NCBI GenBank assembly: GCA_002371675.1 | Contig: DFGE01000016.1 | Location: 1-64,000 of the forward strand | Origin: Clostridiales bacterium UBA3758 | Lineage (GTDB): Bacteria; Bacillota; Clostridia; Oscillospirales; Oscillospiraceae | Reading direction: 5' to 3' | Length of the DNA stretch: 64,000 bases | Shown: piece after piece, positions 1 to 9,692 of the stretch | How positions within the stretch are numbered: the first letter of the stretch is position 1 | Layout of the letters: each line of letters begins with the position of its first letter | The notes under the pieces: generated by a model | What the model was told of the DNA's origin: nothing | Databases searched by the model: none | Seen by the model: only the letters and a program-made list of their open reading frames with translations | Translations under genes and position numbers: made by a program

Positions 1-338
1 ACGCGTTTTACGCGTGGTTTTGATTCAGATCCGCGCCGCAGAGGGGCTTGCCTCTTCATCTGCCTCTGGTTACGAGCCCGTAGGGGACGGCGTCCCCGAC
101 GTCCCGCAATCCAATACCGGCCCCTGCCTCGCACCCGTAGGGGCGGCGATTCACGAATCGCCCGCCGTACACGTCCGGATATCCGGCAGCGAGCGGACGA
201 TCGCCCCTCCCAGGTCAGGCGGGGCAAAAAATCTCCTCGACAAGCGGGGCTTCCTGTGGCATAATAACGTACCTGCGGACTTCCGGGCTCTGCCCGGCAG
301 AGCGCAGAATACAAATGCACATCACACAGGAGAATGCC
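1..338. other. Intergenic region with GTAGGGG-type palindromes
   Basis: No convincing gene is seen. CGTAGGGG occurs at 79-86 and 136-143, each followed by a short palindrome (a GGGGACG/CGTCCCC type at 83-98 and GGCGATTC/GAATCGCC near 144-161). The same octamer bounds the nested repeat near 20.8-21.0 kb. Open frames here are not supported by a ribosome binding site or a recognisable product. Confidence 0.6.
237..265 (+). promoter_or_regulatory. Candidate promoter of the DUF4317 gene
   Basis: TCGACA at 237-242 and CATAAT at 260-265 are 17 bp apart, about 70 bp before the start codon. Neither hexamer is perfect. Confidence 0.4.
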
Positions 339-1481
339 ATGAATCGCAAGGAAGTGGGGGAGATCCGCCGCCGGATCCGCCCGGAACACAACAATATATC
401 CTTCATCTGCGGCTGCTATGTCAACGCCGAGAAGGCCGTCGTCTCCAGCTTTGAGGAGTCCGTTGCGCTGATGAGCGCGGAGGAGCGGGAGAAATATTTC
501 GCGCTGCTGCGCAAGTCCCTGTCCGGCTCGCTGGGGCGCAATCTCTTGCAGCTCGATTTCGCCACAAAGGAGGTCATGGACAGCGCCGAGCACAAGCTGC
601 TCTCCGCCCTGCGCAAGAGCGAGCTGCGCGACGCGTCGCTGCTCGAGAGCTTCTATCAGACCGTGATCGCCAATATCGACCCCGGCGAGAACGGCTGCCT
701 GATCCTGCTCGCAATGGACAAGTACGACGTTCCGCACTACGGGAAGGACGGCGCCGAGGGCGACAGCGGCGAGGTCTTCCGCTACCTCGTCTGCGCCGTC
801 TGCCCGATCAAGCCCGGCAAGGCGGAGCTCGGCTATGACGCGCAGGACAAGCGCTTTCACAGCGCGCTGCAGGGCTCCGTTGCCGCCGCGCCGGAGCTGG
901 GTTTCCTCTATCCCGCCTTCGACGAACGCGCGGCCAATATCTACGGTGCGCTCTTTTACAGCCGCAGCGTCAACGAGGAGCACGCGGCCTTTATCGACGC
1001 GGTCTTCCGCGCGCCCGTGCCGCCCTCGGCCGGCGCGCAGAAGGAGAGCTTTGCCGAGCTGCTGAGCACTTCGCTGGAGAAAGACTGCAGCTTTGCCGTT
1101 GTCCAGTCGGTACATGAGCAGCTGCACGAGCGCATGGAGCTGCACAAGGAGAGCAAGGACCCCGAGACGCTCACGCTGAGCCCGGACGAGCTGGGCGATA
1201 TGCTCGAAAACGGAGGCGCAAGTCCCGAGGAGGCCGAACGCTTCGTCTCCCGCTGCCGGGAGAAGCTCGGCGAGGAGGCGCAGCTGATCCCGGCGAACAT
1301 CGCTCCCTCCCGCCGCATGCAGATATGCACTCCGCAGGTGAAGATCAGTGTCGAGCCGCAGTTCAGCCACCTCGTCGAAGCGCGTGTACTGGACGGGAAG
1401 AAGGTGCTCGTCATCTCGGCGGAGGCGGGCGTCGAGCTCAACGGCCTGCCCGTGCAGATCCCCGGGGAGAAGGCAGAATAA
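339..1481 (+). CDS. DUF4317 family protein
   Basis: A 380-residue soluble protein matching the DUF4317 family of Firmicutes from end to end. Typical features are the N-terminal MNRKEVGEIRRR, the nearby CGCYVN segment, the LSGSLGRNLL stretch and the later LGFLYPAFDERAANI segment. The family has no established function. No signal peptide or membrane segment is visible. The ATG at 339 is chosen because CAGGAG at 327-332 sits 6 bases before it; an in-frame ATG at 315 lacks such a site. A NUDIX gene follows 26 bases downstream with its own ribosome binding site, so the two may be cotranscribed. Confidence 0.85.
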   Translation: MNRKEVGEIRRRIRPEHNNISFICGCYVNAEKAVVSSFEESVALMSAEEREKYFALLRKSLSGSLGRNLLQLDFATKEVMDSAEHKLLSALRKSELRDASLLESFYQTVIANIDPGENGCLILLAMDKYDVPHYGKDGAEGDSGEVFRYLVCAVCPIKPGKAELGYDAQDKRFHSALQGSVAAAPELGFLYPAFDERAANIYGALFYSRSVNEEHAAFIDAVFRAPVPPSAGAQKESFAELLSTSLEKDCSFAVVQSVHEQLHERMELHKESKDPETLTLSPDELGDMLENGGASPEEAERFVSRCREKLGEEAQLIPANIAPSRRMQICTPQVKISVEPQFSHLVEARVLDGKKVLVISAEAGVELNGLPVQIPGEKAE

Positions 1482-1507
1482 CAAGAATGCAACACGGAGG
1501 TGATACG

Positions 1508-1999
1508 ATGCGCTGCACGAGCTTATGTTATATCGAGCGGGACGGACAATACCTGATGCTCCACCGCGTCAGGAAGGAGAACGACGAGAACCGCGATAAA
1601 TGGATCGGCATCGGCGGCAAGTTCGAGGAAGGGGAGAGCCCGGAGGACTGCATGCTGCGCGAGGTGCGCGAGGAGACGGGGCTGCGCCTGCTCAGCTGGC
1701 GCTTTCGCGGCATCGTGACCTTCGTGTCCGATGAGTGGGGCACGGAATACATGCACCTCTTCACCGCAGACCGCTTCGAGGGCGAGCTCCGGCGGGACTG
1801 CGAGGAGGGCGAACTCGCCTGGATCGGAAAACGTGAGCTGCTGACAAAGAAAATCTGGGAAGGCGACCGCATTTTTCTGCGCCTTCTCGAGGAAAACGCG
1901 CCCTTCTTTTCACTGAAACTCCGCTACTGTGGCGACAGTCTGGCAGAGGCTGTCATAAATGGACGGGATATCCCCGGGATTTTGTCGAATTGTGAATGA
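1508..1999 (+). CDS. NUDIX hydrolase, probable 8-oxo-dGTP diphosphatase type
   Basis: A 163-residue NUDIX protein. The NUDIX box lies around residues 37-59 and has the G-x5-E-x7-REVxEExGL pattern (GGKFEEGE, then REVREETGL), which binds Mg2+ and cleaves nucleoside diphosphates linked to another group. The SDEWGTEYMHLFTA segment and the total length fit the MutT/YjhB-like group that removes oxidised nucleotides. That substrate is inferred from the family and not shown. A strong GGAGG precedes the ATG at 1508. Longer frames upstream overlap the DUF4317 gene and are unlikely. Confidence 0.85.
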   Translation: MRCTSLCYIERDGQYLMLHRVRKENDENRDKWIGIGGKFEEGESPEDCMLREVREETGLRLLSWRFRGIVTFVSDEWGTEYMHLFTADRFEGELRRDCEEGELAWIGKRELLTKKIWEGDRIFLRLLEENAPFFSLKLRYCGDSLAEAVINGRDIPGILSNCE

Positions 2000-2015
2000 A
2001 CTGTGAAAAATGGTA

Positions 2016-2044
2016 TTGAATTTTTAGGTAATTTGGTGTATAGT
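2016..2044 (+). promoter_or_regulatory. Promoter of the 2086 gene and cstA
   Basis: TTGAAT at 2016-2021 and TATAGT at 2039-2044 with a 17-bp spacer. The surrounding 90 bp are AT-rich compared with the GC-rich genes. Confidence 0.7.
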
Positions 2045-2085
2045 ATGCTACGTCATAGAATGTTCATTTTTTGGGAGGTAGCTGC

Positions 2086-2598
2086 ATGAATATCGAGCGC
2101 GCGGATTTCATGGAAGTGCTCAAGGATTCCTACAGCGCCTACTACACCATCGCCGATCCGGAGACGGAGGAACTGCCTCTCGTTTTCCGCGGGGACTATT
2201 TCAAGCGCGACATGCACTATTGGTTCACCAAGAAAGCGGTCGTGTGGGATAATCAGACCGGCGAATTTGCCTACGCCTTCTCCGCCGAGAGCTTCACGCC
2301 GGAGCTCGCGGAGCGCTGCATCGACTATGCGCTGGAGGACGGTCTGCCCCGTGTCCAGCCCGGTAAGGATCATTATCACACTGACATTAAAGTTCTCCTG
2401 ATCGCCGATACGGTCAGCGAGGAGACCAAAAAGCTCGTACAAAAGAAGAGCTTTACCAAGAATTACAACCACTCTCTCTGGGGCTTCACCAACCTGCTCG
2501 TGGCCGCGGTCGATCTGAGCGGGAAGAAGACCTACACCAACAAGGCCGGGAACGCCCTGGTCAAATATTTCCGTAAACTGTTTGACGCCAGAAAATAG
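2086..2598 (+). CDS. Conserved hypothetical protein upstream of cstA
   Basis: A 170-residue soluble protein that I do not recognise. It is rich in aromatic residues near the N-terminus (YSAYYTIADPE, DYFKRDMHYWFTKK) and ends in a basic tail (VKYFRKLFDARK). A central segment, DHYHTDIKVLLIADTVSEE, looks like a beta strand-helix unit, but no catalytic motif stands out. The ATG at 2086 has GGGAGG 7 bases upstream. The gene lies 55 bp before the CstA-type permease with no terminator between, so the two probably share the promoter at 2016-2044. A role linked to the permease is inference from position only. Confidence 0.7.
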   Translation: MNIERADFMEVLKDSYSAYYTIADPETEELPLVFRGDYFKRDMHYWFTKKAVVWDNQTGEFAYAFSAESFTPELAERCIDYALEDGLPRVQPGKDHYHTDIKVLLIADTVSEETKKLVQKKSFTKNYNHSLWGFTNLLVAAVDLSGKKTYTNKAGNALVKYFRKLFDARK

Positions 2599-2653
2599 AG
2601 GAAGGCTGGCGGCAAATGGTCATAAAAAACTTTTTCATTAAGGAGTGAAAAGT

Positions 2654-4348
2654 ATGAGCGCATTAGTAATCTTCCTGATCGCGATCGTGTGCTTGGCTCT
2701 TGGCTACGTCTTCTATGGCGCCTGGCTCGCCAAGCAGTGGGGTGTTGACCCCAATCGCGAGACCCCGGCTCACACCAGCTATGACGGCAAGGACTTCGTT
2801 CCTGCCAACCCCGCCGTGCTGATGGGCCACCACTTCTCCTCTATCGCCGGTGCAGGCCCCATCAATGGACCTATCCTGGCCTCCGTTTTCGGCTGGGTCC
2901 CCGTGTTCCTTTGGTGCGTCCTGGGCGGCATCTTCTTCGGCGGCATGCATGACTTTGGTGCTCTGTTCGCCTCCATCCGTCACAACGGCGGCTCTCTGGG
3001 CGAAGTCATCGAGGACTCCATGGGCGACAAGGCGAAGAACCTCTTCATCATCTTCGCTCTGGCTGTTCTGATCCTGGTCATCGCCTCCTTCACTGCGGTT
3101 GTTGCCGGCACCTTCGCTTCTGTTGATCCGTCTGCTGCCAACTACACCGCCAACGGTGCCACGGCCATGACCTCCATCCTCTTTATCGTCATCGCCGCTA
3201 TCTTCGGCTTCTTCGTGTACCGCAAGAACGCCCCTGTCGGCCCTGCAACGATCGTCGGCATCATCGGCATCATTGCCATCGTCTTCATCGGCCAGCTCGT
3301 CGGTCTGCACTTTGGCCGTACTTTCTGGGTTCTCTTCATCGCCGTGTACGTCACCGTCGCTTCTCTGCTTCCTGTCTGGATCCTGCTGCAGCCTCGTGAC
3401 TATCTGAGCTCCTTCCTGCTCTACGGCATGATGATCCTTGCCGCCATCTCCATCGTCGGCGGTACCTTCACCGGCGCTGCCACTGTGGAGATCCCCGCTG
3501 TGGTTCCCGAAAAGGTCAGCACCATCTTCCCGACTCTGTTCATCACGGTCGCCTGCGGCGCCTGCTCTGGCTTCCACTCCCTGATCTCCTCCGGCACGAC
3601 CTCCAAGCAGATCAACAACGAGAAGGACGCCAGGCTCATCGGCTACGGCTCCATGATCGTTGAGTCCGCTCTGGGCATCATCGCCCTGATCGCTGTCGGT
3701 GTTGTCTTCTCCCGTTCCGCTCAGGGCGGCGGCTCCGATTACACGACTCCTCCTGCTGCGTTCGCCGGCGGCATTGCCACCATGTTCAAGTCCTTCGCGG
3801 GCGAGAAGAGCTATGGCACCATCTACAACCTCTTCACGCTGGCTGTCTCCGTCTTCGCTCTGACCTCTCTGGACTCCGCCACTCGTCTGTGCCGTTACCT
3901 GTTCGGCGAGCTGCTCACTCCGGAAGGAAAGACCTATGAGGATCTGACCGGCGCCCGCAAGTTCTTCGCCACCCCGATCGTCTCCACCCTGATCATGGTC
4001 ATCATCGGCTGCGGCATGGGCTTCCTGAACCTGACCCAGATCTGGGGCGTGTTCGGTGCTGCCAACCAGCTGCTCGCCGGTATCGCCATGCTCGCTGTCT
4101 GCACCTGGCTCGGCAAGATCGGCCGCAACAACAAGATGTTCTACTTCCCGATGGTCTTCATGCTCCTCGCTACCATTACCTCTCTGTGCATGACCATCAT
4201 CGGCAAGGTCAAGGTCATCGGCGGCGGCGGCGCTGTCTGGGGTGACTGGTATGTCGCCATCTGGTCCACGCTGCTTGTCGTTCTGGCCGTGATCCTGGCT
4301 GTTACCGCTGTCAAGACCCTGGCTGGCCAGGCCAAGAAGAAAGCGTAA
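2654..4348 (+). CDS. CstA family carbon starvation / peptide or amino-acid permease
   Basis: A 564-residue polytopic membrane protein with about 15 hydrophobic segments. The N-terminus (LGYVFYGAWLAKQWGVDP), the PANPAVLMGHHFSSIAGAGP segment and the CGACSGFHSLISSGTTSKQ segment are characteristic of the CstA family, here in its shorter Gram-positive form. Family members studied in enterobacteria take up peptides or pyruvate; the substrate here is not determined. AAGGAG ends 9 bases before the ATG at 2654. Codon choice is more biased than in neighbours (frequent CGT, GCT, TCT and CTG), which suggests high expression. A strong terminator follows at 4389-4411. Confidence 0.9.
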   Translation: MSALVIFLIAIVCLALGYVFYGAWLAKQWGVDPNRETPAHTSYDGKDFVPANPAVLMGHHFSSIAGAGPINGPILASVFGWVPVFLWCVLGGIFFGGMHDFGALFASIRHNGGSLGEVIEDSMGDKAKNLFIIFALAVLILVIASFTAVVAGTFASVDPSAANYTANGATAMTSILFIVIAAIFGFFVYRKNAPVGPATIVGIIGIIAIVFIGQLVGLHFGRTFWVLFIAVYVTVASLLPVWILLQPRDYLSSFLLYGMMILAAISIVGGTFTGAATVEIPAVVPEKVSTIFPTLFITVACGACSGFHSLISSGTTSKQINNEKDARLIGYGSMIVESALGIIALIAVGVVFSRSAQGGGSDYTTPPAAFAGGIATMFKSFAGEKSYGTIYNLFTLAVSVFALTSLDSATRLCRYLFGELLTPEGKTYEDLTGARKFFATPIVSTLIMVIIGCGMGFLNLTQIWGVFGAANQLLAGIAMLAVCTWLGKIGRNNKMFYFPMVFMLLATITSLCMTIIGKVKVIGGGGAVWGDWYVAIWSTLLVVLAVILAVTAVKTLAGQAKKKA

Positions 4349-4383
4349 GATCGGCTGTCAAACCGAATATTACTTCCTTAATG

Positions 4384-4512
4384 AGAAAGGGTTGCTTCGG
4401 CAACCCTTTTTCATTATTGGTTGACATCACAGGGAAAGATCTACGAAAAGCACTCTGGATTTGCAAGGGGAGAGTGCAGAGAGGGGGCGGGCAGCCCCCT
4501 TTCTGCGTATGA
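4384..4512. repeat. 129-bp direct repeat, copy 1
   Basis: Identical to 4568-4696 over 129 bp (offset 184). It contains the cstA terminator, a GCACTCT/AGAGTGC hairpin and a GAGGGGGC/GCCCCCTT hairpin. No coding potential is seen. Confidence 0.95.
4389..4411 (+). terminator. Rho-independent terminator of cstA
   Basis: Stem GGGTTGC/GCAACCC with a TTCG loop, followed by TTTTT. The same hairpin is duplicated 184 bp downstream within the direct repeat. Confidence 0.9.
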
Positions 4513-4567
4513 TACATGCGAAACAGGAAACTGTTTCGCTTCTTCCTGTCGGCAATAGCCGACAGGA
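4513..4567. repeat. Two hairpins between the 129-bp repeat copies
   Basis: GCGAAACAG/CTGTTTCGC with a 4-base loop, then CTTCCTGTCGGC/GCCGACAGGAAG with an AATA loop. The second arm runs into the start of repeat copy 2. They resemble single modules of the dispersed palindromic elements found elsewhere in the window. Confidence 0.8.
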
Positions 4568-4696
4568 AGAAAGGGTTGCTTCGGCAACCCTTTTTCATTA
4601 TTGGTTGACATCACAGGGAAAGATCTACGAAAAGCACTCTGGATTTGCAAGGGGAGAGTGCAGAGAGGGGGCGGGCAGCCCCCTTTCTGCGTATGA
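4568..4696. repeat. 129-bp direct repeat, copy 2
   Basis: Exact copy of 4384-4512, including the terminator hairpin. It is followed immediately by another hairpin, GCGAAAAGCCGG/CCGGCTTTTCGC type, at about 4699-4726. Positions 4727-4830 hold nothing recognisable. Confidence 0.95.
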
Positions 4697-4830
4697 AAGC
4701 GAAAAGCCGGCCCGGCTTTTCGCTTTCAATTTTCTTAGTTGGAAAAATCTGTTTACAAGGGTGAGCCGCGAAAATCGGAGGGACGGAGGCAAATTCGTCA
4801 TAATGCCATACACTTGCGGAAATCTGTCTA

Positions 4831-4880
4831 TTGCCAAAAACATATGAACGGTTTATCATATGAACAGTAATTCATATGAT
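4831..4880 (+). promoter_or_regulatory. Promoter and ArsR/SmtB-type operator of the metal resistance operon
   Basis: TTGCCA at 4831-4836 and TATCAT at 4854-4859 are 17 bp apart. A perfect 10-bp inverted repeat, ATCATATGAA/TTCATATGAT (4855-4864 and 4871-4880), overlaps the -10 box. It contains the TGAACA-N-TTCA core known for SmtB/CzrA/CadC operators. A further half site, CATATGAAC, lies at 4841-4849. Binding here would block transcription until metal releases the repressor. Confidence 0.85.
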
Positions 4881-4891
4881 TGGAGGCGCAA

Positions 4892-5308
4892 ATGATGGCA
4901 GGGAGTGAAATCCTGGAGGAGATACTGCCGGAGGGCATGGCGCATGACCACAGTACGATCCTGCGCAAGGTGCGCGGGGAGCTGCCGACGGACGAGCTGC
5001 TCTGTGATCTGGCGGATCTTTTCAAGCTCTTCGGGGACACCACGCGCATGAAGATCCTCTTTGCGCTGCTGGAATCGGAGATGTGCGTGTGTGCCATCGC
5101 GGATCTTCTGGGCATGACACAGTCCGCCATCTCCCATCAGCTGCGCATCCTCAAGGACGCCAACCTCGTCGGAAACCGCCGCGAGGGGAAGACCATTTAT
5201 TATTTTCTCGCCGACGATCATGTGCACACGATTCTAGCGCAAGGCTTCGATCATCTGATCGAGGAACATCAGGAAAGTGAGGAGCAACAACATGAAAAAG
5301 ACCTTTAA
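4892..5308 (+). CDS. ArsR/SmtB family metal-sensing repressor (CadC/ZiaR-like)
   Basis: A 138-residue winged-helix repressor. The recognition region is GMTQSAISHQLRILKDANLV. Two metal sites known from the family are visible: the alpha-3 CxC in EMCVCAIADLL (as in CadC) and the alpha-5 set in DDHVHTILAQGFDHLIEEH, where D, H, H and E fall at the spacing seen in SmtB (D104, H106, H117, E120). Zn, Cd or Pb sensing is therefore likely. GGAGG precedes paired ATG codons at 4892 and 4895; either may be the start. The operator at 4855-4880 lies directly upstream and the end overlaps the HMA protein gene by 17 bp, so autoregulation of the whole operon is expected. Confidence 0.9.
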   Translation: MMAGSEILEEILPEGMAHDHSTILRKVRGELPTDELLCDLADLFKLFGDTTRMKILFALLESEMCVCAIADLLGMTQSAISHQLRILKDANLVGNRREGKTIYYFLADDHVHTILAQGFDHLIEEHQESEEQQHEKDL

Positions 5309-5509
5309 GCTCGAAGATCTGGACTGCGCCAACTGCGCCGCCAAAATGGAGGCCGCCATCAACAAGCTCGATGGCGTGCAGAAGGCTACCGTCAGCTTCA
5401 TGACTCAGAAGCTCACGCTCGAGGCCGAGGAGGAGCGCTTTGACGAGGTTTTGAAGGAAGCCGTCAAGTGCATCGCCAAGGTCGAGCCCGACTGCCGGGT
5501 GATCTTGAA

Positions 5510-5513
<4 letters not shown>
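5292..5513 (+). CDS. Free-standing heavy-metal-associated (HMA) domain protein
   Basis: A 73-residue protein consisting of one HMA fold. The metal-binding motif is DCANCA near residues 10-15, the form seen in the N-terminal domain of Zn/Cd ATPases. The following ATPase lacks that domain, so this gene supplies it as a separate polypeptide. It probably delivers metal to the pump or regulates it. GAGGAG sits 7 bases before the ATG, inside the end of the repressor gene, and its stop overlaps the ATPase start (ATGA). Translation of the three genes is probably coupled. Confidence 0.9.
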
Positions 5514-7345
<1,832 letters not shown>

Positions 7346-7373
7346 AGAACGAAGATAGAATAATGCATAATAG

Positions 7374-7411
7374 TGCGGTCTGCCCATATGGGCAGGCCGT
7401 ATTACTTTTTT
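7374..7411 (+). terminator. Terminator of the metal resistance operon
   Basis: Imperfect stem CGGTCTGCCC/GGGCAGGCCG with an ATAT loop, followed by a T-rich run ending in TTTTTT. Confidence 0.75.
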
Positions 7412-7416
7412 CATCC

Positions 7417-7459
7417 TTGACTTTTTTGCCCCGTGTGGTAAAATGTGTCGTACACGACA
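7417..7459 (+). promoter_or_regulatory. Promoter and candidate MarR operator
   Basis: TTGACT at 7417-7422 and TAAAAT at 7439-7444 with a 16-bp spacer. Immediately downstream TGTCGT-AC-ACGACA (7446-7459) forms an inverted repeat suited to a dimeric regulator such as the MarR protein encoded next. Confidence 0.65.
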
Positions 7460-7483
7460 TGTTATCGAAGGGAGGGAACCTTC

Positions 7484-7942
7484 TTGGAACAGAACATACC
7501 CTTTGGCCTGCGCTTCTCTCTGCTGAACCGCGCCTTCAAACGGAAGATGGACGAGACGCTCGCGGAGAAGGAGCTCACCGGCGTGCAGTTTCATGTGCTC
7601 GGAACGCTCGTGCGCATGGAGCGGGCAGGGGAGGCGGAGATTAGCCAGACCGATCTTGAGCAGAAGACCCGCCTCTCCCATGCCACAATGGCGGATCTTA
7701 TCAAACGCCTTGAGAAAAAAGGATTTCTTCTCTCCGAGCAGCGCCTTAGCGACCGGCGTTTCAAGATCATCCGCGCGACGGAAAAGACCTATGCTCTCGG
7801 GCAGGAGATCGCCCGCGCGGAGGAGGAGACCATGCGCTGGCTCTGCAGCGGTATCGAGAAAGAAGAGATCGACGCGCTGATCCGCACGACGGATCGGATG
7901 CTCCAAAACGCGTATTCAGAAGACGGAAAGGGGTGCGATTGA
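7484..7942 (+). CDS. MarR family transcriptional regulator
   Basis: A 152-residue winged-helix regulator. The helix-turn-helix spans roughly SQTDLEQKTRLSHATMADLIKRLEKKG and the wing SEQRLSDRRFKII, with the conserved D-R pair of MarR proteins. I place the start at TTG 7484, 8 bases after GGAGGG; the alternative GTG at 7445 overlaps the palindrome and the predicted transcription start. The gene is 4 bp from the first ABC half-transporter, so it probably represses its own promoter and the exporter until a ligand binds. Confidence 0.87.
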   Translation: MEQNIPFGLRFSLLNRAFKRKMDETLAEKELTGVQFHVLGTLVRMERAGEAEISQTDLEQKTRLSHATMADLIKRLEKKGFLLSEQRLSDRRFKIIRATEKTYALGQEIARAEEETMRWLCSGIEKEEIDALIRTTDRMLQNAYSEDGKGCD

Positions 7943-7946
7943 GAAA

Positions 7947-9692
7947 GTGATCAAAACCTTTGTCAAATGCATCCGGGAGTACAAGCTCCCGACGATCCTC
8001 ACGCTGGTGTTCATCATCGCGGAGGTTTTTATTGAAGTGCTGATCCCGACCTATACGGCGCGCCTTGTCAACGGCGTCCAGGCCTCCGCTCCGATTGCGG
8101 AGCTGCTGCCCGCGGGTCTGACGCTCGTCGCGATGGCGATTGTGTCACTTCTGTGCGGCGGCGGCGCGGGCTACACCGGCGCCAAGGCCTCGGCCGGCTT
8201 TGCAAAAAACGTCCGGCACGACGTGTTTGAGCGCATCCAGCACTTCTCCTTTCAGAACATTGACAAGTTCTCCACCGCCTCGCTCGTGACCCGCCTCACG
8301 ACGGACATCTCCAATGTGCAGATGGCCTTCATGATGTCGATCCGTATCGCGGTGCGCGCACCGCTGATGTTCGTGTTCTCCATCGTCATGGCCTACCGCA
8401 TGGGCGGCAGCCTCGCGGCGACCTTCCTGGTGGTCGTGCCGGTGCTGATCGTGGGTCTGCTGCTGATCGCCCGCAAGGCCATGCCTGCCTTCCGCTCGGT
8501 CTTCCGGCGCTATGACAGGATGAACGAGTCCGTTGAGGAAAACGTGCGCGCGATGCGCGTGGTGAAGGGCTTCGCCCGCGAGGACTACGAGAAGGAGAAG
8601 TTCGGCAAGGCCTCCGGCAGCATCGCCAAGGACTTCACCAAAGCCGAACGTATCGTGGCGCTCAACAACCCGCTCATGACGCTGTGCATGAACTTCAACA
8701 TGGTTTTCGTGCTGATGGTCGGCGCGAAGCTCATTGTCACGAGCCGCGGCACGCTTATCAACGTCGGCGAGATCTCCGCCATGCTCACCTACGGCATGCA
8801 GATCCTCATGAGCCTCATGATGATCTCCATGATCTACGTGATGATGACCATCTCCTATGAGTCCATGAAGCGTATCGTCGAGGTGCTCGTCGAGAAGCCG
8901 AGCCTCAAGATGAAGGACGAGCCCATCACCGAAGTCAGGGACGGCTCCGTCGAGTTCACGGACGTGAGCTTCAAGTACAGCGAGAGCGCAGAGAAGTATG
9001 CCCTCGAGGACGTGAACCTGCATATCCCCTCCGGCAGCACCGTGGGCATCATCGGCGGCACCGGCGTCGGCAAATCGACGCTCGTGCAGCTGATCCCACG
9101 CCTGTACGACACGACGGAGGGCAGCGTGAAGGTCGGCGGCGTCGACGTGCGCGACTATGACATCGAGGCGCTGCGCGGCGCGGTCTCCATGGTGCTGCAG
9201 AAGAACGAGCTCTTCTCCGGCACGATCCGCGAGAACCTCCGCTGGGGCGATCCGGACGCGACGGACGAGGAGATCGAGCAGGCCTGCCGTCTCGCACAGG
9301 CGGATGAATTCATCCGCAGCTTCCCCGACGGCTACGACACCCACATCGAACAGGGCGGCACCAATGTCTCCGGCGGGCAGAAGCAGCGCCTGTGCATCGC
9401 GCGCGCCCTGCTCAAGAAGCCGAAGATCCTCATTCTGGACGACTCGACCAGCGCGGTCGATACGAGGACCGACGCGCTGATCCGTGCGGGCTTCCGCGAA
9501 TACATCCCCGAGACCACCAAGATCATCATCGCCCAGCGCGTGGCCTCTGTTGAGGACGCGGATCTGATCCTCGTCATGGACAACGGCCGCATTGTCGGGC
9601 GCGGTACGCACGCCGAACTCATGCGCTCGAGCGAGATCTACCGCGAGGTCTACGAGCAGCAGACGAACGGAGGTGACGAAGATGAAGAGTAA
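7947..9692 (+). CDS. ABC exporter half-transporter with degenerate ATP site
   Basis: A 581-residue fusion of a six-helix membrane domain and a nucleotide-binding domain. Walker A is GGTGVGKST and the signature NVSGGQKQR. Walker B ends in LILDDSTSAVD, with Asp where the catalytic Glu should be, and the H-loop reads IIAQRVAS, with Gln for His. This pattern is known from the non-hydrolysing half of heterodimeric exporters such as TM287/288. The start is GTG 7947; an ATT at 7938 is a less likely option. It overlaps the partner gene by 11 bp. Drug or lipid export is the usual role; the substrate is unknown. Confidence 0.92.
   Translation: MIKTFVKCIREYKLPTILTLVFIIAEVFIEVLIPTYTARLVNGVQASAPIAELLPAGLTLVAMAIVSLLCGGGAGYTGAKASAGFAKNVRHDVFERIQHFSFQNIDKFSTASLVTRLTTDISNVQMAFMMSIRIAVRAPLMFVFSIVMAYRMGGSLAATFLVVVPVLIVGLLLIARKAMPAFRSVFRRYDRMNESVEENVRAMRVVKGFAREDYEKEKFGKASGSIAKDFTKAERIVALNNPLMTLCMNFNMVFVLMVGAKLIVTSRGTLINVGEISAMLTYGMQILMSLMMISMIYVMMTISYESMKRIVEVLVEKPSLKMKDEPITEVRDGSVEFTDVSFKYSESAEKYALEDVNLHIPSGSTVGIIGGTGVGKSTLVQLIPRLYDTTEGSVKVGGVDVRDYDIEALRGAVSMVLQKNELFSGTIRENLRWGDPDATDEEIEQACRLAQADEFIRSFPDGYDTHIEQGGTNVSGGQKQRLCIARALLKKPKILILDDSTSAVDTRTDALIRAGFREYIPETTKIIIAQRVASVEDADLILVMDNGRIVGRGTHAELMRSSEIYREVYEQQTNGGDEDEE

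Noticed and set aside
4384..4696. Possible CRISPR-like repeats
   Set aside because: Two long copies of 129 bp with internal terminators, no short regular repeats and no cas genes.
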